The notes below the pieces were generated by a model. The model saw nothing but the letters and a program-made list of their open reading frames with translations, searched no databases and had not been told where the DNA came from. Below are positions 40,541 to 49,530 of a stretch of 64,000 bases of DNA, in pieces. A program made the position numbers and the translations under genes. Each line of letters starts with the position of its first letter. Position 1 is the first letter of the stretch. Location: NCBI RefSeq assembly GCF_000935125.1, contig NZ_JRKI01000062.1, positions 219,558-283,557 on the forward strand. The letters are read 5' to 3'. The DNA comes from Streptomyces natalensis ATCC 27448. Lineage in GTDB: Bacteria; Actinomycetota; Actinomycetes; Streptomycetales; Streptomycetaceae.

Positions 40541-40899
40541 TCCTTCGGTCCTTCCCTCCCCCCGAGGGTGCAATGGCACGCCGAGTGGCGCGCCGTGCCC
40601 GGTTTCACGCCGCTCGTCGGTCGGGCGAGCGAGGTGCTGTCGAGCGCTGAGAGGCGACCATAGCGCCAGAACCAAGCGATGTGGAATGGCCGATGGCAAT
40701 CGGCCATTGTCATATGCGGCGGCTCAGCTGCGGTTTGACGCGCCTCGGGAGGAATGCGGAATGACGAACATCACCCCGCCTGACCGAATACTGTCCGGTC
40801 ACAGTTACGGGCGGCCAACCGCCCGATACCGATCAATCCGGTCATTTACCAGTGGCTCAGATCACGATTTCGGGATTTCGGGGGCGCGCGACCGCCCCG
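40541..40899. other. 359-bp spacer; hairpin near 40808-40825
   Basis: No gene is supported. A CGGGCGG / CCGCCCG hairpin with a CCAA loop at 40808-40825 lies 75 bp after the NlpC/P60 stop and probably terminates that leftward gene. The upstream region of the phosphatase has no clear promoter. A plus-strand frame crossing this area is antisense to the phosphatase and is rejected. Confidence 0.5.
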
Positions 40900-42093
40900 C
40901 TACTGGCCCTCGTCCCCGTCCCGTTCGGCATCCGGCCGTACGACCCCCAGGATCGGCATCGAGCCGGCGCCGGTGATGGTCACCTGGCGGCCCGGACGCG
41001 GGGCGTGCACGACGGCGCCGTCGCCGAGGTACATCCCCACGTGGCTGGCGTCCGAGAAGTAAATGATCAGGTCGCCCGGACGCATGTCCTTGAGCGGGAC
41101 CCGGTGCAGCCGGCGCCACTGCTCCTGCGAGGTCCGCGGAATCGTCGTCCCGCCGGCCTGCCAGGCGCGCAGCGTCAGGCCCGAGCAGTCAAAGGTGTCG
41201 GGCCCTTCGGCGCCCCATACATAGTCCTTGCCGATCTGCGCGGTGGCGAAGGCAATGGCCTTTTCCCCATAACTGGACGCTTTGTTGTGGATCTCCTTCA
41301 GTACGCCCGAGTCGAGCCATTTCTGCTGCGCCAGGAACGCCTGCTGGTCCTCCAGCTTCAGTAGCCGCTCCTTTTCCTTGGCGGCCAGCCGGGATTCGAT
41401 TTTCTTCGCCGCGTCGATCTGTTTCTTGATGTCCCGGCGCGCGCTTTCCTTCTTCTTGCGGTCCGCCTCCAACCGCTCCCAGCGGTCCGTGGCGGCCTGC
41501 GCATAGTCGTCCAACTCGGCCTTGGTCCGGGACAGTTGGGTGATCACGCCCTTGGCGGCCTGCTGCGCCTTACGGAACAGGGTGGCGTCGTCGAGGAAGG
41601 CGCCGGAGTCGCTGCCGAGCATCAGCCGGGCCTCGGCGGGAATGCCGCTGGCGCGGTACTGGGCGCTGGCCAGCGCGCCCGCCTGGCGCTTGAGGGCGAC
41701 CAGCTTCTGGCGGGTGCTCTCGATCTTCCGGGCGAGCCCCACGATCTCCTTCTGCTGGAGCTCGACCTGTTCCTTGGCCCCGTTGTAGGCGTCGGTGGCG
41801 CGCTCCGCCTTGCGGTAGAGGTCGTCGATCTTCTTGCGTACGTCCTGGAGGTGCTTGAGCGACGCCTCGGCGGATCCGTTGTCCGGCGCCTTGGGCGCCG
41901 TATCGCGCCGTTCACCGGGCCGGGGATCCGCGGCGGCCGCCGTGGCCGTGCCCCCCAGCAGCCCCATCGCGCACAGGACCACGGCCGTACCCACCACGAC
42001 CCGGCCGCCCCGTGCGACGCCCCGGCCCCCGCCGTCCCGAACGCCCTGCCGTGCCCCCTGGCTCCCCACCAGCCACCTCCGGTCGTTCCGCAC
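40900..42093 (-). CDS. Secreted NlpC/P60 peptidoglycan endopeptidase with coiled coil
   Basis: A 397-residue RipA-like hydrolase. Signal segment about 31-55 (RVVVGTAVVLCAMGLLGGTA), a long coiled coil (about 75-255) and a C-terminal NlpC/P60 domain with catalytic C303 (FDCSGLT), H351 (SHVGMYLG) and H363 (VVHAPRP). It cleaves stem peptides of peptidoglycan outside the membrane, and the coiled coil probably holds it inactive. It is divergent from pstS across a 444-bp spacer. I looked for a c-di-AMP (ydaO) riboswitch upstream and saw none. Confidence 0.9.
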   Translation of the reverse strand: MRNDRRWLVGSQGARQGVRDGGGRGVARGGRVVVGTAVVLCAMGLLGGTATAAAADPRPGERRDTAPKAPDNGSAEASLKHLQDVRKKIDDLYRKAERATDAYNGAKEQVELQQKEIVGLARKIESTRQKLVALKRQAGALASAQYRASGIPAEARLMLGSDSGAFLDDATLFRKAQQAAKGVITQLSRTKAELDDYAQAATDRWERLEADRKKKESARRDIKKQIDAAKKIESRLAAKEKERLLKLEDQQAFLAQQKWLDSGVLKEIHNKASSYGEKAIAFATAQIGKDYVWGAEGPDTFDCSGLTLRAWQAGGTTIPRTSQEQWRRLHRVPLKDMRPGDLIIYFSDASHVGMYLGDGAVVHAPRPGRQVTITGAGSMPILGVVRPDAERDGDEGQ

Positions 42094-42339
42094 CGATTCG
42101 CGTGGTCATCTCCCGCGCGGATGCTGCCATACCTGCCGGTAATTCAACAGGCCGACGAGCCGGTGAGCACCGCACAATGGAGCCGCCGGGGCACGCATCC
42201 GGACACCGCGCGACGGGACGGGGACCCGCCGTCCGCCCTGCCGCACGTCGACCGCCCCCGGATCGCCCGCACCCCTCTAGCCGTACGTTTTCGGCCACGC
42301 CCCGCAGGGCGCGCGGCACACCCCCAGCCGATGGCCGAG

Positions 42340-42383
42340 GTTCACCTTGCGTTCACTCCGCCCAGTCGGCCGCTTCACCTGAT
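42340..42383 (+). promoter_or_regulatory. PHO box (PhoP direct repeats) upstream of pstS
   Basis: GTTCACCTTGC (42340) and GTTCACTCCGC (42351) are consecutive 11-nt repeats, and a further unit CTTCACCTGAT (42373) is in phase 22 nt later with a degenerate unit between. This matches the Streptomyces PhoP-binding consensus. The remainder of the 444-bp spacer between the NlpC/P60 gene and pstS contains no gene I can support. Confidence 0.88.
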
Positions 42384-42537
42384 CTGCCTAATTTCGGCCG
42401 TACCGAGTGCGCCTCATGCTCCTGTGGCAAGCGCGACACGGTCGGCCGACGCTGGATGTAGCGCTGGTCATCACACCCCCGAAAACGCTCCCCAGCACGC
42501 CGGTGAAGCGGCGCGCACCAGGAAGGAACTCTCGACA

Positions 42538-43665
42538 GTGAAGCTTCAGCGCAAGAACCGGGTTCGCGCCCTCGCCGTTGGCGCTCTCGCCGTCTCCGGT
42601 GCCCTGGCCCTGACCGCGTGCGGCTCCGATGACACCAGCGGTTCCGGCGGCGCCGGCGGTTCGGCGGCCAAGCCCGCGAACATCAAGTGTGAGGGCAAGG
42701 GCAAGCTGCTCGCCTCCGGCTCCTCCGCGCAGAAGAACGCCATGGACGTCTGGGTGCAGAACTACGCCGGGGCGTGCAAGGGCACCGAGATCAACTACCA
42801 GCCGACCGGCTCCGGCGCTGGTGTGACCACCTTCCTCCAGGGCCAGACCGCCTTCGCGGGCTCCGACTCGGCGCTCAAGCCGGAGGAGATCGCCAAGTCG
42901 AAGAAGCTCTGCAAGGGCGGCCAGGCCATCGACCTGCCCATGGTCGGCGGCCCGATCGCGGTCGGCTACAACGTCCCCGGCGCGGACAACCTCGTCCTGG
43001 ACGCCCCGACCCTGGCGAAGATCTTCGACTCGAAGATCACCAACTGGAACGACGCCGCGATCAAGAAGCTCAACCCGGGCGCCAAGCTCCCGAACCTCAA
43101 GATCCAGGCGTTCCACCGCTCCGACGACTCGGGCACCACGGACAACTTCACCAAGTACCTCAAGGGCGCCGCCCCCGGTGACTGGAAGCACGAGCCCGGC
43201 AAGAAGTGGGAGGGCAGCGGCGGCCAGGCGGCCTCCGGCTCCGCCGGCGTCTCCTCGCAGGTCAAGCAGACCAGCGGCGCGATCTCGTACTTCGAGCTGT
43301 CCTACGCCACCTCCGGCAAGATCCCCACGGTCAAGCTGGACACCGGCGCCAAGGCCCCGGTCGAGGCCACCGTCGACAACGCCTCCAAGGCGATCTCCGA
43401 GGCCAAGCCGGCCGGCCAGGGCAACGACCTGGCGCTGAAGCTCAACTACACCACCAAGGCCGAGGGCGCCTACCCGATCACCCTGGTGACGTACGAGATC
43501 GCCTGCGACAAGGGCAACAAGGCCGACACCCTGCCGGCCACCAAGTCCTTCCTCACCTACACCTCCAGCAAGGACGGCCAGGCCGCCCTGAAGGCGCTCG
43601 GCTACGCCCCGCTGCCCACCGAGATCGCCGACAAGGTCCGCAAGACCGTCGCCACGCTCTCCTGA
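42538..43665 (+). CDS. pstS: Phosphate-binding lipoprotein PstS
   Basis: A 375-residue type II binding protein. The signal peptide ends in the lipobox ALTACGS with lipidated C28, followed by a Gly/Ser linker. Phosphate-site motifs include ASGSSAQKNAM, PTGSGAGVTTF, AGSDSALK and HRSDDSGTTDNF. The start is GTG 42538 with AGGAAGG upstream. It binds phosphate outside the membrane for the PstCAB permease. Expression is under a PHO box. A large hairpin separates it from pstC. Confidence 0.96.
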   Translation: MKLQRKNRVRALAVGALAVSGALALTACGSDDTSGSGGAGGSAAKPANIKCEGKGKLLASGSSAQKNAMDVWVQNYAGACKGTEINYQPTGSGAGVTTFLQGQTAFAGSDSALKPEEIAKSKKLCKGGQAIDLPMVGGPIAVGYNVPGADNLVLDAPTLAKIFDSKITNWNDAAIKKLNPGAKLPNLKIQAFHRSDDSGTTDNFTKYLKGAAPGDWKHEPGKKWEGSGGQAASGSAGVSSQVKQTSGAISYFELSYATSGKIPTVKLDTGAKAPVEATVDNASKAISEAKPAGQGNDLALKLNYTTKAEGAYPITLVTYEIACDKGNKADTLPATKSFLTYTSSKDGQAALKALGYAPLPTEIADKVRKTVATLS

Positions 43666-43670
43666 CCCTC

Positions 43671-43708
43671 CGGGCGGCGGCCGCACCCCACGGTGCGACC
43701 GCCGCCCG
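43671..43708 (+). terminator. Intercistronic hairpin between pstS and pstC
   Basis: CGGGCGGCGG-C-CGCACC pairs with GGTGCG-A-CCGCCGCCCG around a short loop, 6 bp after the pstS stop. It probably attenuates transcription or protects the pstS message, so that binding protein exceeds permease. Confidence 0.7.
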
Positions 43709-43773
43709 TCCGGTGCACCGCCGCCAGGAGCCCTGGACTCACCGTCCGCCCGGCTCCGCAGACCGGAGAAACC

Positions 43774-44772
43774 ATGAATTCACCCTCTTCGATATCCGAA
43801 ACGCCTCCGCCCCCGGCCTCCCCGGCCGGCGCCGCCATATCGGGCAAGGCAGTCCGCCCCGGTGACCGGATCTTCCTCGGGTTCTCCCGTGGCTCCGGCA
43901 TCGCCCTCCTGGTGATCATGGCGGCCATCGCCGCCTTCCTCACCTACCGGTCCGTGCTCGCCATCACCGGCGACAAGGCCGACTTCTTCACCACCTTCGA
44001 CTGGAACGCCACCGGCACCGAGCCGAAGTTCGGCATCGCGGTGCTGGCGTTCGGCACGGTCGTCAGCTCCGTGGTCGCGATGGTCATCGCGGTCCCGGTC
44101 GCGGTCGGCATCGCGCTGTTCATCTCGCACTACGCCCCGCGCAAGCTGGCCTCCCCGCTCGGCTACGTCATCGACCTGCTCGCCGCGGTGCCCAGCATCG
44201 TCTACGGCCTGTGGGGCGCGCTCTTCCTCGTCCCGCATCTTTCCGGCCTGTACGGCTGGCTGGACGACTACCTCGGCTGGACCGGCATCTTCAGCTACGG
44301 CGGCGGCGCGGCCCGCTCGCTGTTCACCGTCGGCATCCTGCTCGCGATCATGATCCTGCCGATCGTGACCAGCGTCAGCCGCGAGGTCTTCCTCCAGGCC
44401 CCCAAGATGCACGAGGAGGCCGCCCTCGCCCTCGGCGCCACCCGCTGGGAAGTCATCCGGATGTCGGTGCTCCCCTTCGGCCGCTCCGGCGTGATCAGCG
44501 CCTCCATGCTGGGCCTGGGCCGCGCGCTCGGCGAGACCATGGCCGTCGCCACGGTCCTCTCCCCCAGCTTCCTGATCAGCAAGAGCCTGCTGGACCCGGG
44601 CGGCGGCACCTTCGCCCAGAACATCGCCAGCAAGTTCAGCGAGGCCGATCAGTTCGGCCAGGACGCCCTGATCGCCTCCGGTCTCGTCCTCTTCGTGATC
44701 ACGCTGCTCGTCAACGGCGGGGCCCGCCTGATCATCGCCCGCCGCAAGGAGTACTCGGGAGCCGCCGCATGA
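43774..44772 (+). CDS. pstC: Phosphate ABC transporter permease PstC
   Basis: A 332-residue permease with six membrane segments. The EAA loop is EEAALALGATRWEVIRMSVLPFG, given here as EEAALALGATRWE, and LLAAVPSIVYGLWGALFLVP is a PstC landmark. The N-terminus is Pro-rich and cytoplasmic. ATG 43774 follows CCGGAGAAACC. The stop overlaps pstA (ATGA). It forms the membrane channel with PstA. Confidence 0.95.
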   Translation: MNSPSSISETPPPPASPAGAAISGKAVRPGDRIFLGFSRGSGIALLVIMAAIAAFLTYRSVLAITGDKADFFTTFDWNATGTEPKFGIAVLAFGTVVSSVVAMVIAVPVAVGIALFISHYAPRKLASPLGYVIDLLAAVPSIVYGLWGALFLVPHLSGLYGWLDDYLGWTGIFSYGGGAARSLFTVGILLAIMILPIVTSVSREVFLQAPKMHEEAALALGATRWEVIRMSVLPFGRSGVISASMLGLGRALGETMAVATVLSPSFLISKSLLDPGGGTFAQNIASKFSEADQFGQDALIASGLVLFVITLLVNGGARLIIARRKEYSGAAA

Positions 44773-45848
44773 CCGCCGTAACGGACCGTCCCACGGTCGC
44801 CAGTGGCGGTGCGCCGCTCCCCGTCTCCCTCAAGCAGGCCCGGCTGCCCCGCTGGGCCCCGCCGGTGATCGCGCTGGTCGCGGCCGGTGCGGGCTGCGGT
44901 ATCGGCCTGGGCGCCGGACTGGACAGCACGATCCAGTGGGGCCTGATCGCCGCCGCGCTCTTCGTGCTGGGGACCTACGTCCTGTCCGCGGCCGTCGAGG
45001 GCGGCCGGCAGGCCAAGGACCGGCTGGCCACCAGCATGGTCTGGACGTCCTTCCTGCTCGCCGTGATCCCGCTGGCCTCCCTGCTGTGGGAGACCGTCGC
45101 CCGCGGCATCAAGGTCCTCAACGTCTACTTCCTGTCCCACTCGATGGGCACGCTCCCCGACGCGCTGCCCGGCGGCGGGATCTACCACGCGATCATCGGC
45201 ACCCTGGAGCAGGTGGGCCTGGCGACCCTGATCGCCGCCCCGATCGGGCTGCTCACCGCGATCTACCTCGTCGAATACGGCCGCGGCCGGTTCGCCAAGA
45301 CCGTCACCTTCTTCGTCGACGTGATGACGGGCATCCCGTCCATCGTGGCCGGCCTGTTCATCCTCTCCGTGTGGATCCTGATCCTCGGCTTCGGCCCGTC
45401 CGGCTTCGCCGGCGCGATGGCCCTGGCGATCCTGATGATGCCGGTCGTCGTCCGCTCCACCGAGGAGATGCTCAAGCTCGTGCCCAACGAGCTGCGCGAG
45501 GCGTCCCTCGCCCTGGGTGTCCCGAAGTGGCGCACCATCCTCAAGGTCGTCCTGCCCACCTCCCTCGGCGGGATCACGACCGGTGTGATGCTGGCCATCG
45601 CCCGTATCACCGGTGAGACCGCCCCGGTGCTGCTCCTGGTGTGGGGCGCGAAGACGATCAACAACAACCCCTTCGACGGTGCCCAGCAGTCGCTGCCGCT
45701 GTATGTGTTCCAGCAGTGGCAGATCGGCACGGACGCGGCGTACGACCGCGCCTGGGGCGCGGCGCTCGTCCTGATCGCCTTCGTCATGATCCTCAACCTG
45801 GTGGCCCGCGGCATCGCCCGCTGGAAGGCTCCCAAGACCCACCGCTGA
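44769..45848 (+). CDS. pstA: Phosphate ABC transporter permease PstA
   Basis: A 359-residue permease. Two additional N-terminal membrane segments precede the usual six. MTGIPSIVAGLFILSVWIL and the EAA loop LREASLALGVPKWRTILKV are PstA features, and ITGETAPVLLLVWG lies near the end. It is coupled to pstC by a 4-bp overlap, and pstB follows 32 bp later. Confidence 0.95.
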   Translation: MTAVTDRPTVASGGAPLPVSLKQARLPRWAPPVIALVAAGAGCGIGLGAGLDSTIQWGLIAAALFVLGTYVLSAAVEGGRQAKDRLATSMVWTSFLLAVIPLASLLWETVARGIKVLNVYFLSHSMGTLPDALPGGGIYHAIIGTLEQVGLATLIAAPIGLLTAIYLVEYGRGRFAKTVTFFVDVMTGIPSIVAGLFILSVWILILGFGPSGFAGAMALAILMMPVVVRSTEEMLKLVPNELREASLALGVPKWRTILKVVLPTSLGGITTGVMLAIARITGETAPVLLLVWGAKTINNNPFDGAQQSLPLYVFQQWQIGTDAAYDRAWGAALVLIAFVMILNLVARGIARWKAPKTHR

Positions 45849-45880
45849 CCACGCGGCGAACGAAAGAAGCAGTGATCCCC

Positions 45881-46657
45881 ATGGCCAAGCGAATCGACGT
45901 CAGCGGCCTCTCCGCCTTCTACGGCAGCCACAAGGCCATCGACGACATCTCCATGACCATCGAGCCGCGCTCCGTGACGGCCTTCATCGGCCCGTCCGGC
46001 TGCGGCAAGTCGACCTTCCTGCGCACCCTGAACCGGATGCACGAGGTCACCCCCGGCGGCCGCGTCGAGGGCAAGGTGATGCTGGACGACGAGAACCTCT
46101 ACGGCTCCGGCGTCGACCCGGTCGCCGTGCGCCGCACCGTCGGCATGGTCTTCCAGCGCCCCAACCCGTTCCCCACCATGTCGATCTTCGACAATGTCGC
46201 GGCCGGGCTGCGCCTGAACGGCTCGTACAAGAAGTCCGAGCTCAAGGAGATCGTCGAGCGCTCCCTCAAGGGCGCCAACCTCTGGAACGAGGTCAAGGAC
46301 CGCCTGAACAAGCCCGGCTCGGGCCTCTCCGGCGGCCAGCAGCAGCGGCTGTGCATAGCCCGCGCCATCGCGGTCGAGCCGCAGGTCCTGCTGATGGACG
46401 AGCCCTGCTCCGCCCTCGACCCGATCTCCACCCTCGCCATCGAGGACCTGATCGGGGAGCTCAAGGAGCGGTTCACGATCGTCATCGTGACGCACAACAT
46501 GCAGCAGGCCGCCCGCGTCTCGGACCGTACGGCGTTCTTCAACCTCGCGGCCGTCGGCAAGCCCGGCAAGCTGATCGAGATCGACGAGACCGAGCGGATC
46601 TTCTCCAACCCCTCGGTCCAGGCCACGGAGGACTACATCTCCGGCCGCTTCGGCTGA
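45881..46657 (+). CDS. pstB: Phosphate ABC transporter ATPase PstB
   Basis: A 258-residue ATPase: Walker A GPSGCGKSTFL, Q-loop VFQRPNPFPTMSIFDNV (the PstB-specific form), signature LSGGQQQRLCIARA, Walker B VLLMDEPCSALDP and H-loop VTHNMQQA. The C-terminus NPSVQATEDYISGRFG is typical. It powers phosphate import. A strong bidirectional terminator follows. Confidence 0.97.
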   Translation: MAKRIDVSGLSAFYGSHKAIDDISMTIEPRSVTAFIGPSGCGKSTFLRTLNRMHEVTPGGRVEGKVMLDDENLYGSGVDPVAVRRTVGMVFQRPNPFPTMSIFDNVAAGLRLNGSYKKSELKEIVERSLKGANLWNEVKDRLNKPGSGLSGGQQQRLCIARAIAVEPQVLLMDEPCSALDPISTLAIEDLIGELKERFTIVIVTHNMQQAARVSDRTAFFNLAAVGKPGKLIEIDETERIFSNPSVQATEDYISGRFG

Positions 46658-46727
46658 GCCGCTCAGGCCCGGCCGACGCCCCTCAAGCGTCCTGCGGTGC
46701 TGCATGGCGGTGCCACCGCAAGGCGAA

Positions 46728-46758
46728 GGGCCCGCCCCTCTTCCCGGGGGGCGGGCCC
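46728..46758. terminator. Bidirectional terminator between pstB and pit
   Basis: GGGCCCGCCCC (46728-46738) and GGGGCGGGCCC (46748-46758) form a perfect 11-bp stem. On the plus strand it is followed by ACTTTTCG. It lies 70 bp after pstB and 22 bp after the pit stop, in the orientation of each. Confidence 0.85.
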
Positions 46759-46780
46759 ACTTTTCGTCTGCCGGAGGGCG

Positions 46781-47779
46781 TTACCCGAACGCCAGCCGGA
46801 CGAGCCAGTACGCCAGCGCCGCGACACCCGCCGCGGCCGGCATCGTGATGAACCAGCCCATCACGATGTTCTTGGCGACGCCCCAGCGCACCGCGCGCGA
46901 GCCCTTGGTCGAGCCGACGCCCATGATCCCGGCCGTGATGACATGCGTCGTGGAGATCGGCGCGTGGAACATGAAGGACGCGGTGTACATGACCGAGGCG
47001 GCCGTGGTCTCCGCGGCGAAGCCCTGCGGCGGGTCCAGCTCGATGATCCGGCGGCCGAGCGTGCGCATGATGCGCCAGCCACCCGCGTACGTACCCAGCG
47101 AGAGCGTGATCGCGCAGGCCAGCTTGACCCAGATCGGAATGGCGTCGTTGGGGCTTTCGACATCGGCGATGACCAGGGCCATCACCACCACACCCATGGT
47201 CTTCTGCGCGTCCTGGAGGCCGTGGCCGAGCGCCATGCCCGCCGCCGAGACCGTCTGCGCTATACGGAAGCCGCGCTTGGCCTTGTGCGGGTTGGCCTTA
47301 CGGAAGAGCCACAGGATCACGACCATCACCAGATAGCCGACCACCAGGCCGACGAACGGCGAGATGAACATCGGCAGGACGACCTTGTCGATCACGCCGG
47401 TCCAGATCACCTTGGTGCCGCCGGCCAGCGCCGCGCCGACCATGCCGCCGAACAGTGCGTGCGACGAGGACGACGGCAGCCCGAAGTACCAGGTGACGAG
47501 GTTCCAGACGATCGCGCCGAGCAGCGCCGCGAAGAGGATGCCCATCCCCTGGTCGCCGTGGGGCGTTTCGATCAGCCCTTCGCTGACGGTCTTGGCGACC
47601 CCGCTGCCCAGGAAGGCACCGGCGAGGTTCATCACGGCGGCCATCGCGAGCGCCGCCCGCGGGGTCAGCGCCCGCGTCGAGACCGAGGTCGCGATCGCGT
47701 TGGCCGAGTCGTGGAAGCCGTTGGTGTAGGTGAAACCGAGCGCGACCGCAATGGTCACGACAAGCGCAAAGGTATCCAT
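46781..47779 (-). CDS. pit: Low-affinity inorganic phosphate transporter (PiT family)
   Basis: A 332-residue PiT permease with both duplicated signatures: GFHDSANAIATSVSTRALTP near the N-terminus and the inverted counterpart in the second half (FMFHAPISTTHVITAGIMGV), with LPSSSSHALFGG and ALGHGLQDAQKTMG in between. It imports metal-phosphate with protons. It is cotranscribed with the PhoU-like gene 9 bp upstream, the common pit-DUF47 pair, and converges on pstB. Confidence 0.94.
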   Translation of the reverse strand: MDTFALVVTIAVALGFTYTNGFHDSANAIATSVSTRALTPRAALAMAAVMNLAGAFLGSGVAKTVSEGLIETPHGDQGMGILFAALLGAIVWNLVTWYFGLPSSSSHALFGGMVGAALAGGTKVIWTGVIDKVVLPMFISPFVGLVVGYLVMVVILWLFRKANPHKAKRGFRIAQTVSAAGMALGHGLQDAQKTMGVVVMALVIADVESPNDAIPIWVKLACAITLSLGTYAGGWRIMRTLGRRIIELDPPQGFAAETTAASVMYTASFMFHAPISTTHVITAGIMGVGSTKGSRAVRWGVAKNIVMGWFITMPAAAGVAALAYWLVRLAFG

Positions 47780-47788
47780 GGCCGGGGC

Positions 47789-48409
47789 TCAGGATTCCTT
47801 TACCGCGATGGTCTCGACGGTGTTGGCGACATGCTCGAAGGCGTCCGCCGCCTCTTCCAGGATGTCCACGATCTGCTTGAGCTTGAGGACCTCGATGGCG
47901 TCGTACTTGCCGTTGAAGAGGTGCGCGAGCAGCTTGCGGTGGATCTGGTCGGCCTGGTTCTCCAGGCGGTTGACCTCGATCCAGTACTCGGTGAGGTTCG
48001 ACATCGTGCGCAGATTCGGCATCGCCTCGGCGGTCAGCTCGGCCGCCCGCGCCAGCACCTCGATCTGCTGCTCGATGCCCTTGGGGAGCTCCTCGACCTT
48101 GTACAGAACGACAAGATCGACGGCCTCCTCCATGAAGTCCATGATGTCGTCGAGCGACGAGGCGAGGTTGTAGATGTCCTCGCGGTCGAACGGCGTGATG
48201 AAGGACGAGTTCAGCTGATGGAAGATCGCGTGCGTCGCGTCATCTCCCGCATGCTCGGCCGCTCGCATCCGCTCGGCGATCTCGGTCCGCGCGGAGGCGT
48301 CCGCCCCGAGCAGTTCCATCAGGAGCTTGGAGCCCGTGACGATGTTGTCCGCGGATGCGGCGAACATGTCGTAGAAGCTCGTCTCCCTGGGGGTCAGACG
48401 AAATCGCAC
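47789..48409 (-). CDS. DUF47 PhoU-like accessory protein of Pit
   Basis: A 206-residue all-helical protein of the DUF47/PhoU-like family: MRFRLTPRETSFYDMFA start, EHAGDDATHAIFHQLNSSFI and FDREDIYNLASSLDDIMDFM. The last carries the E/DxxxD-type acidic residues that bind metal in PhoU folds. It probably regulates the activity of the Pit transporter with which it is cotranscribed. The start at 48409 follows GAGGATTTCACGTGCG; the SD is ambiguous. Confidence 0.9.
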   Translation of the reverse strand: MRFRLTPRETSFYDMFAASADNIVTGSKLLMELLGADASARTEIAERMRAAEHAGDDATHAIFHQLNSSFITPFDREDIYNLASSLDDIMDFMEEAVDLVVLYKVEELPKGIEQQIEVLARAAELTAEAMPNLRTMSNLTEYWIEVNRLENQADQIHRKLLAHLFNGKYDAIEVLKLKQIVDILEEAADAFEHVANTVETIAVKES

Positions 48410-48553
48410 GTGAAATCCTCGGGGTGCATCGGATTCGGTCGGGTTGATGCTAGGCGCATCATCCAGCCACTGCTAACCGGCATTCCTTCAGTGTCGCCCA
48501 TCGGACAGCATGCTCTGCACGGGGTACCTTCAGTGCCCGCAAAATTCGGTACA

Positions 48554-48574
48554 ATATACCCACCAGGGGTATAT
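48554..48574 (+). promoter_or_regulatory. CsoR operator-like palindrome
   Basis: ATATACCC-N5-GGGTATAT, a perfect 8-bp dyad, lies 113 bp before csoR in the divergent spacer with the DUF47-pit operon. This matches the ATACCC/GGGTAT sites bound by copper-sensing CsoR proteins, so csoR is probably autoregulated. Confidence 0.8.
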
Positions 48575-48686
48575 GGATAGCCCGTATGAGCCACCGCGAC
48601 CTCACGCTCACCGCGAACGGCGCATAACGGACCGCCTCGATATCGCACATGCGCCAGATATCGCCTAGATACCACGGGAGACGGCC

Positions 48687-49091
48687 ATGACGACCACGGA
48701 CGCCGACACCAACGGCACCGCCACAGCCGCCGCGGCCGACCACACCGCGCAGCCGAAAACCGCCCCCGGCACGGTGACCGATCCCACTCCGCCCACCCCG
48801 TCGACGGGCGTCCACGGCTACGCCAAACAAAAGGACGCCCACATCAAGCGACTGCGCCGCATCGAGGGCCAGATCCGCGGCCTCCAGCGGATGCTCGAAG
48901 AGGACGTCTACTGCATCGACATACTCACCCAGGTCTCGGCCAGCACCAAGGGCCTCCAGTCCTTCGGCCTCCAGCTCCTGGAGGAGCATCTGCGCCACTG
49001 CGTCGCCGACGCGGCCGTCCAGGGCCCCGAGGCCATCGACGCCAAGGTCCAGGAAGCCACCAAGGCCATCGAGCGCATGCTGCGGACCTAG
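48687..49091 (+). CDS. csoR: Copper-sensing repressor CsoR
   Basis: A 134-residue protein. A disordered Thr/Ala/Pro-rich N-terminus (~45 residues) is followed by the helical CsoR/FrmR domain (HIKRLRRIEGQIRGLQRMLE). The Cu(I) ligands are C76 (DVYCIDIL), H101 and C105 (EEHLRHC), the Cys-His-Cys set of genuine CsoR. It derepresses copper-efflux genes on binding Cu(I). The S. coelicolor counterpart is SCO4136. No copA or copZ gene is adjacent, so it acts on distant targets and probably on its own palindrome upstream. Confidence 0.9.
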   Translation: MTTTDADTNGTATAAAADHTAQPKTAPGTVTDPTPPTPSTGVHGYAKQKDAHIKRLRRIEGQIRGLQRMLEEDVYCIDILTQVSASTKGLQSFGLQLLEEHLRHCVADAAVQGPEAIDAKVQEATKAIERMLRT

Positions 49092-49140
49092 GGCCGGCCC
49101 GATGGGCCGGCCTGGCCCACGCCGCCCCATCCGGCAGGCC

Positions 49141-49383
49141 CTAGGCCAGGCACGGGCCGCGTCCGCCCGGCCCCGCGCACGGCGGGGCCGGATGCGCGCC
49201 GTCGTCGCCGTCCGCCCCGTTGCCCCCGTCGTCGTCGCCGTCCACGTCCAGCACCTCGTCGATACGGTCCGGGCTGAGCCGCTCCTCAGGGGCGGCCGCG
49301 GCCGCGATCATCAACTCTGCGGTGAGGTCGATCTCGACGAGGGCCACGGGATCCTGAACCGTCGGATGGCGGTGCGCAGCCAC
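49141..49383 (-). CDS. Small conserved hypothetical acidic protein
   Basis: An 80-residue frame starting at GTG 49383 with a strong SD (AGGAGGAGG) 8 nt upstream. The core VAAHRHPTVQDPVALVEIDL and AELMIAAAAAPEERLSPDRI is helical and acidic; the end is Asp/Gly-rich and disordered. I recall similar small proteins in other streptomycetes but no function. GTG 49392 and TTG 49389 are alternative starts. Confidence 0.55.
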   Translation of the reverse strand: MAAHRHPTVQDPVALVEIDLTAELMIAAAAAPEERLSPDRIDEVLDVDGDDDGGNGADGDDGAHPAPPCAGPGGRGPCLA

Positions 49384-49530
49384 GCACAACACCTCCTCCT
49401 CCGAGCGCCTTCCCACGCCTGTGGTGGTTACCGCCCAGCGTAGGGACGGCCGCACGCTCCGCGCATGGCACGGATGGACCATTTCCGCCACCCGGCAAGC
49501 GCCCCGGGCAGATACCCCGGCCCGGCCGCC

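Noticed and set aside
40092..40976. 294-codon plus-strand frame across the phosphatase start and spacer
   Set aside because: Antisense to the SpoIIE-type gene for most of its length and without recognisable features.
42094..42537. c-di-AMP (ydaO) riboswitch upstream of the NlpC/P60 gene
   Set aside because: Often present before such genes in Streptomyces, but the conserved core could not be found on either strand.
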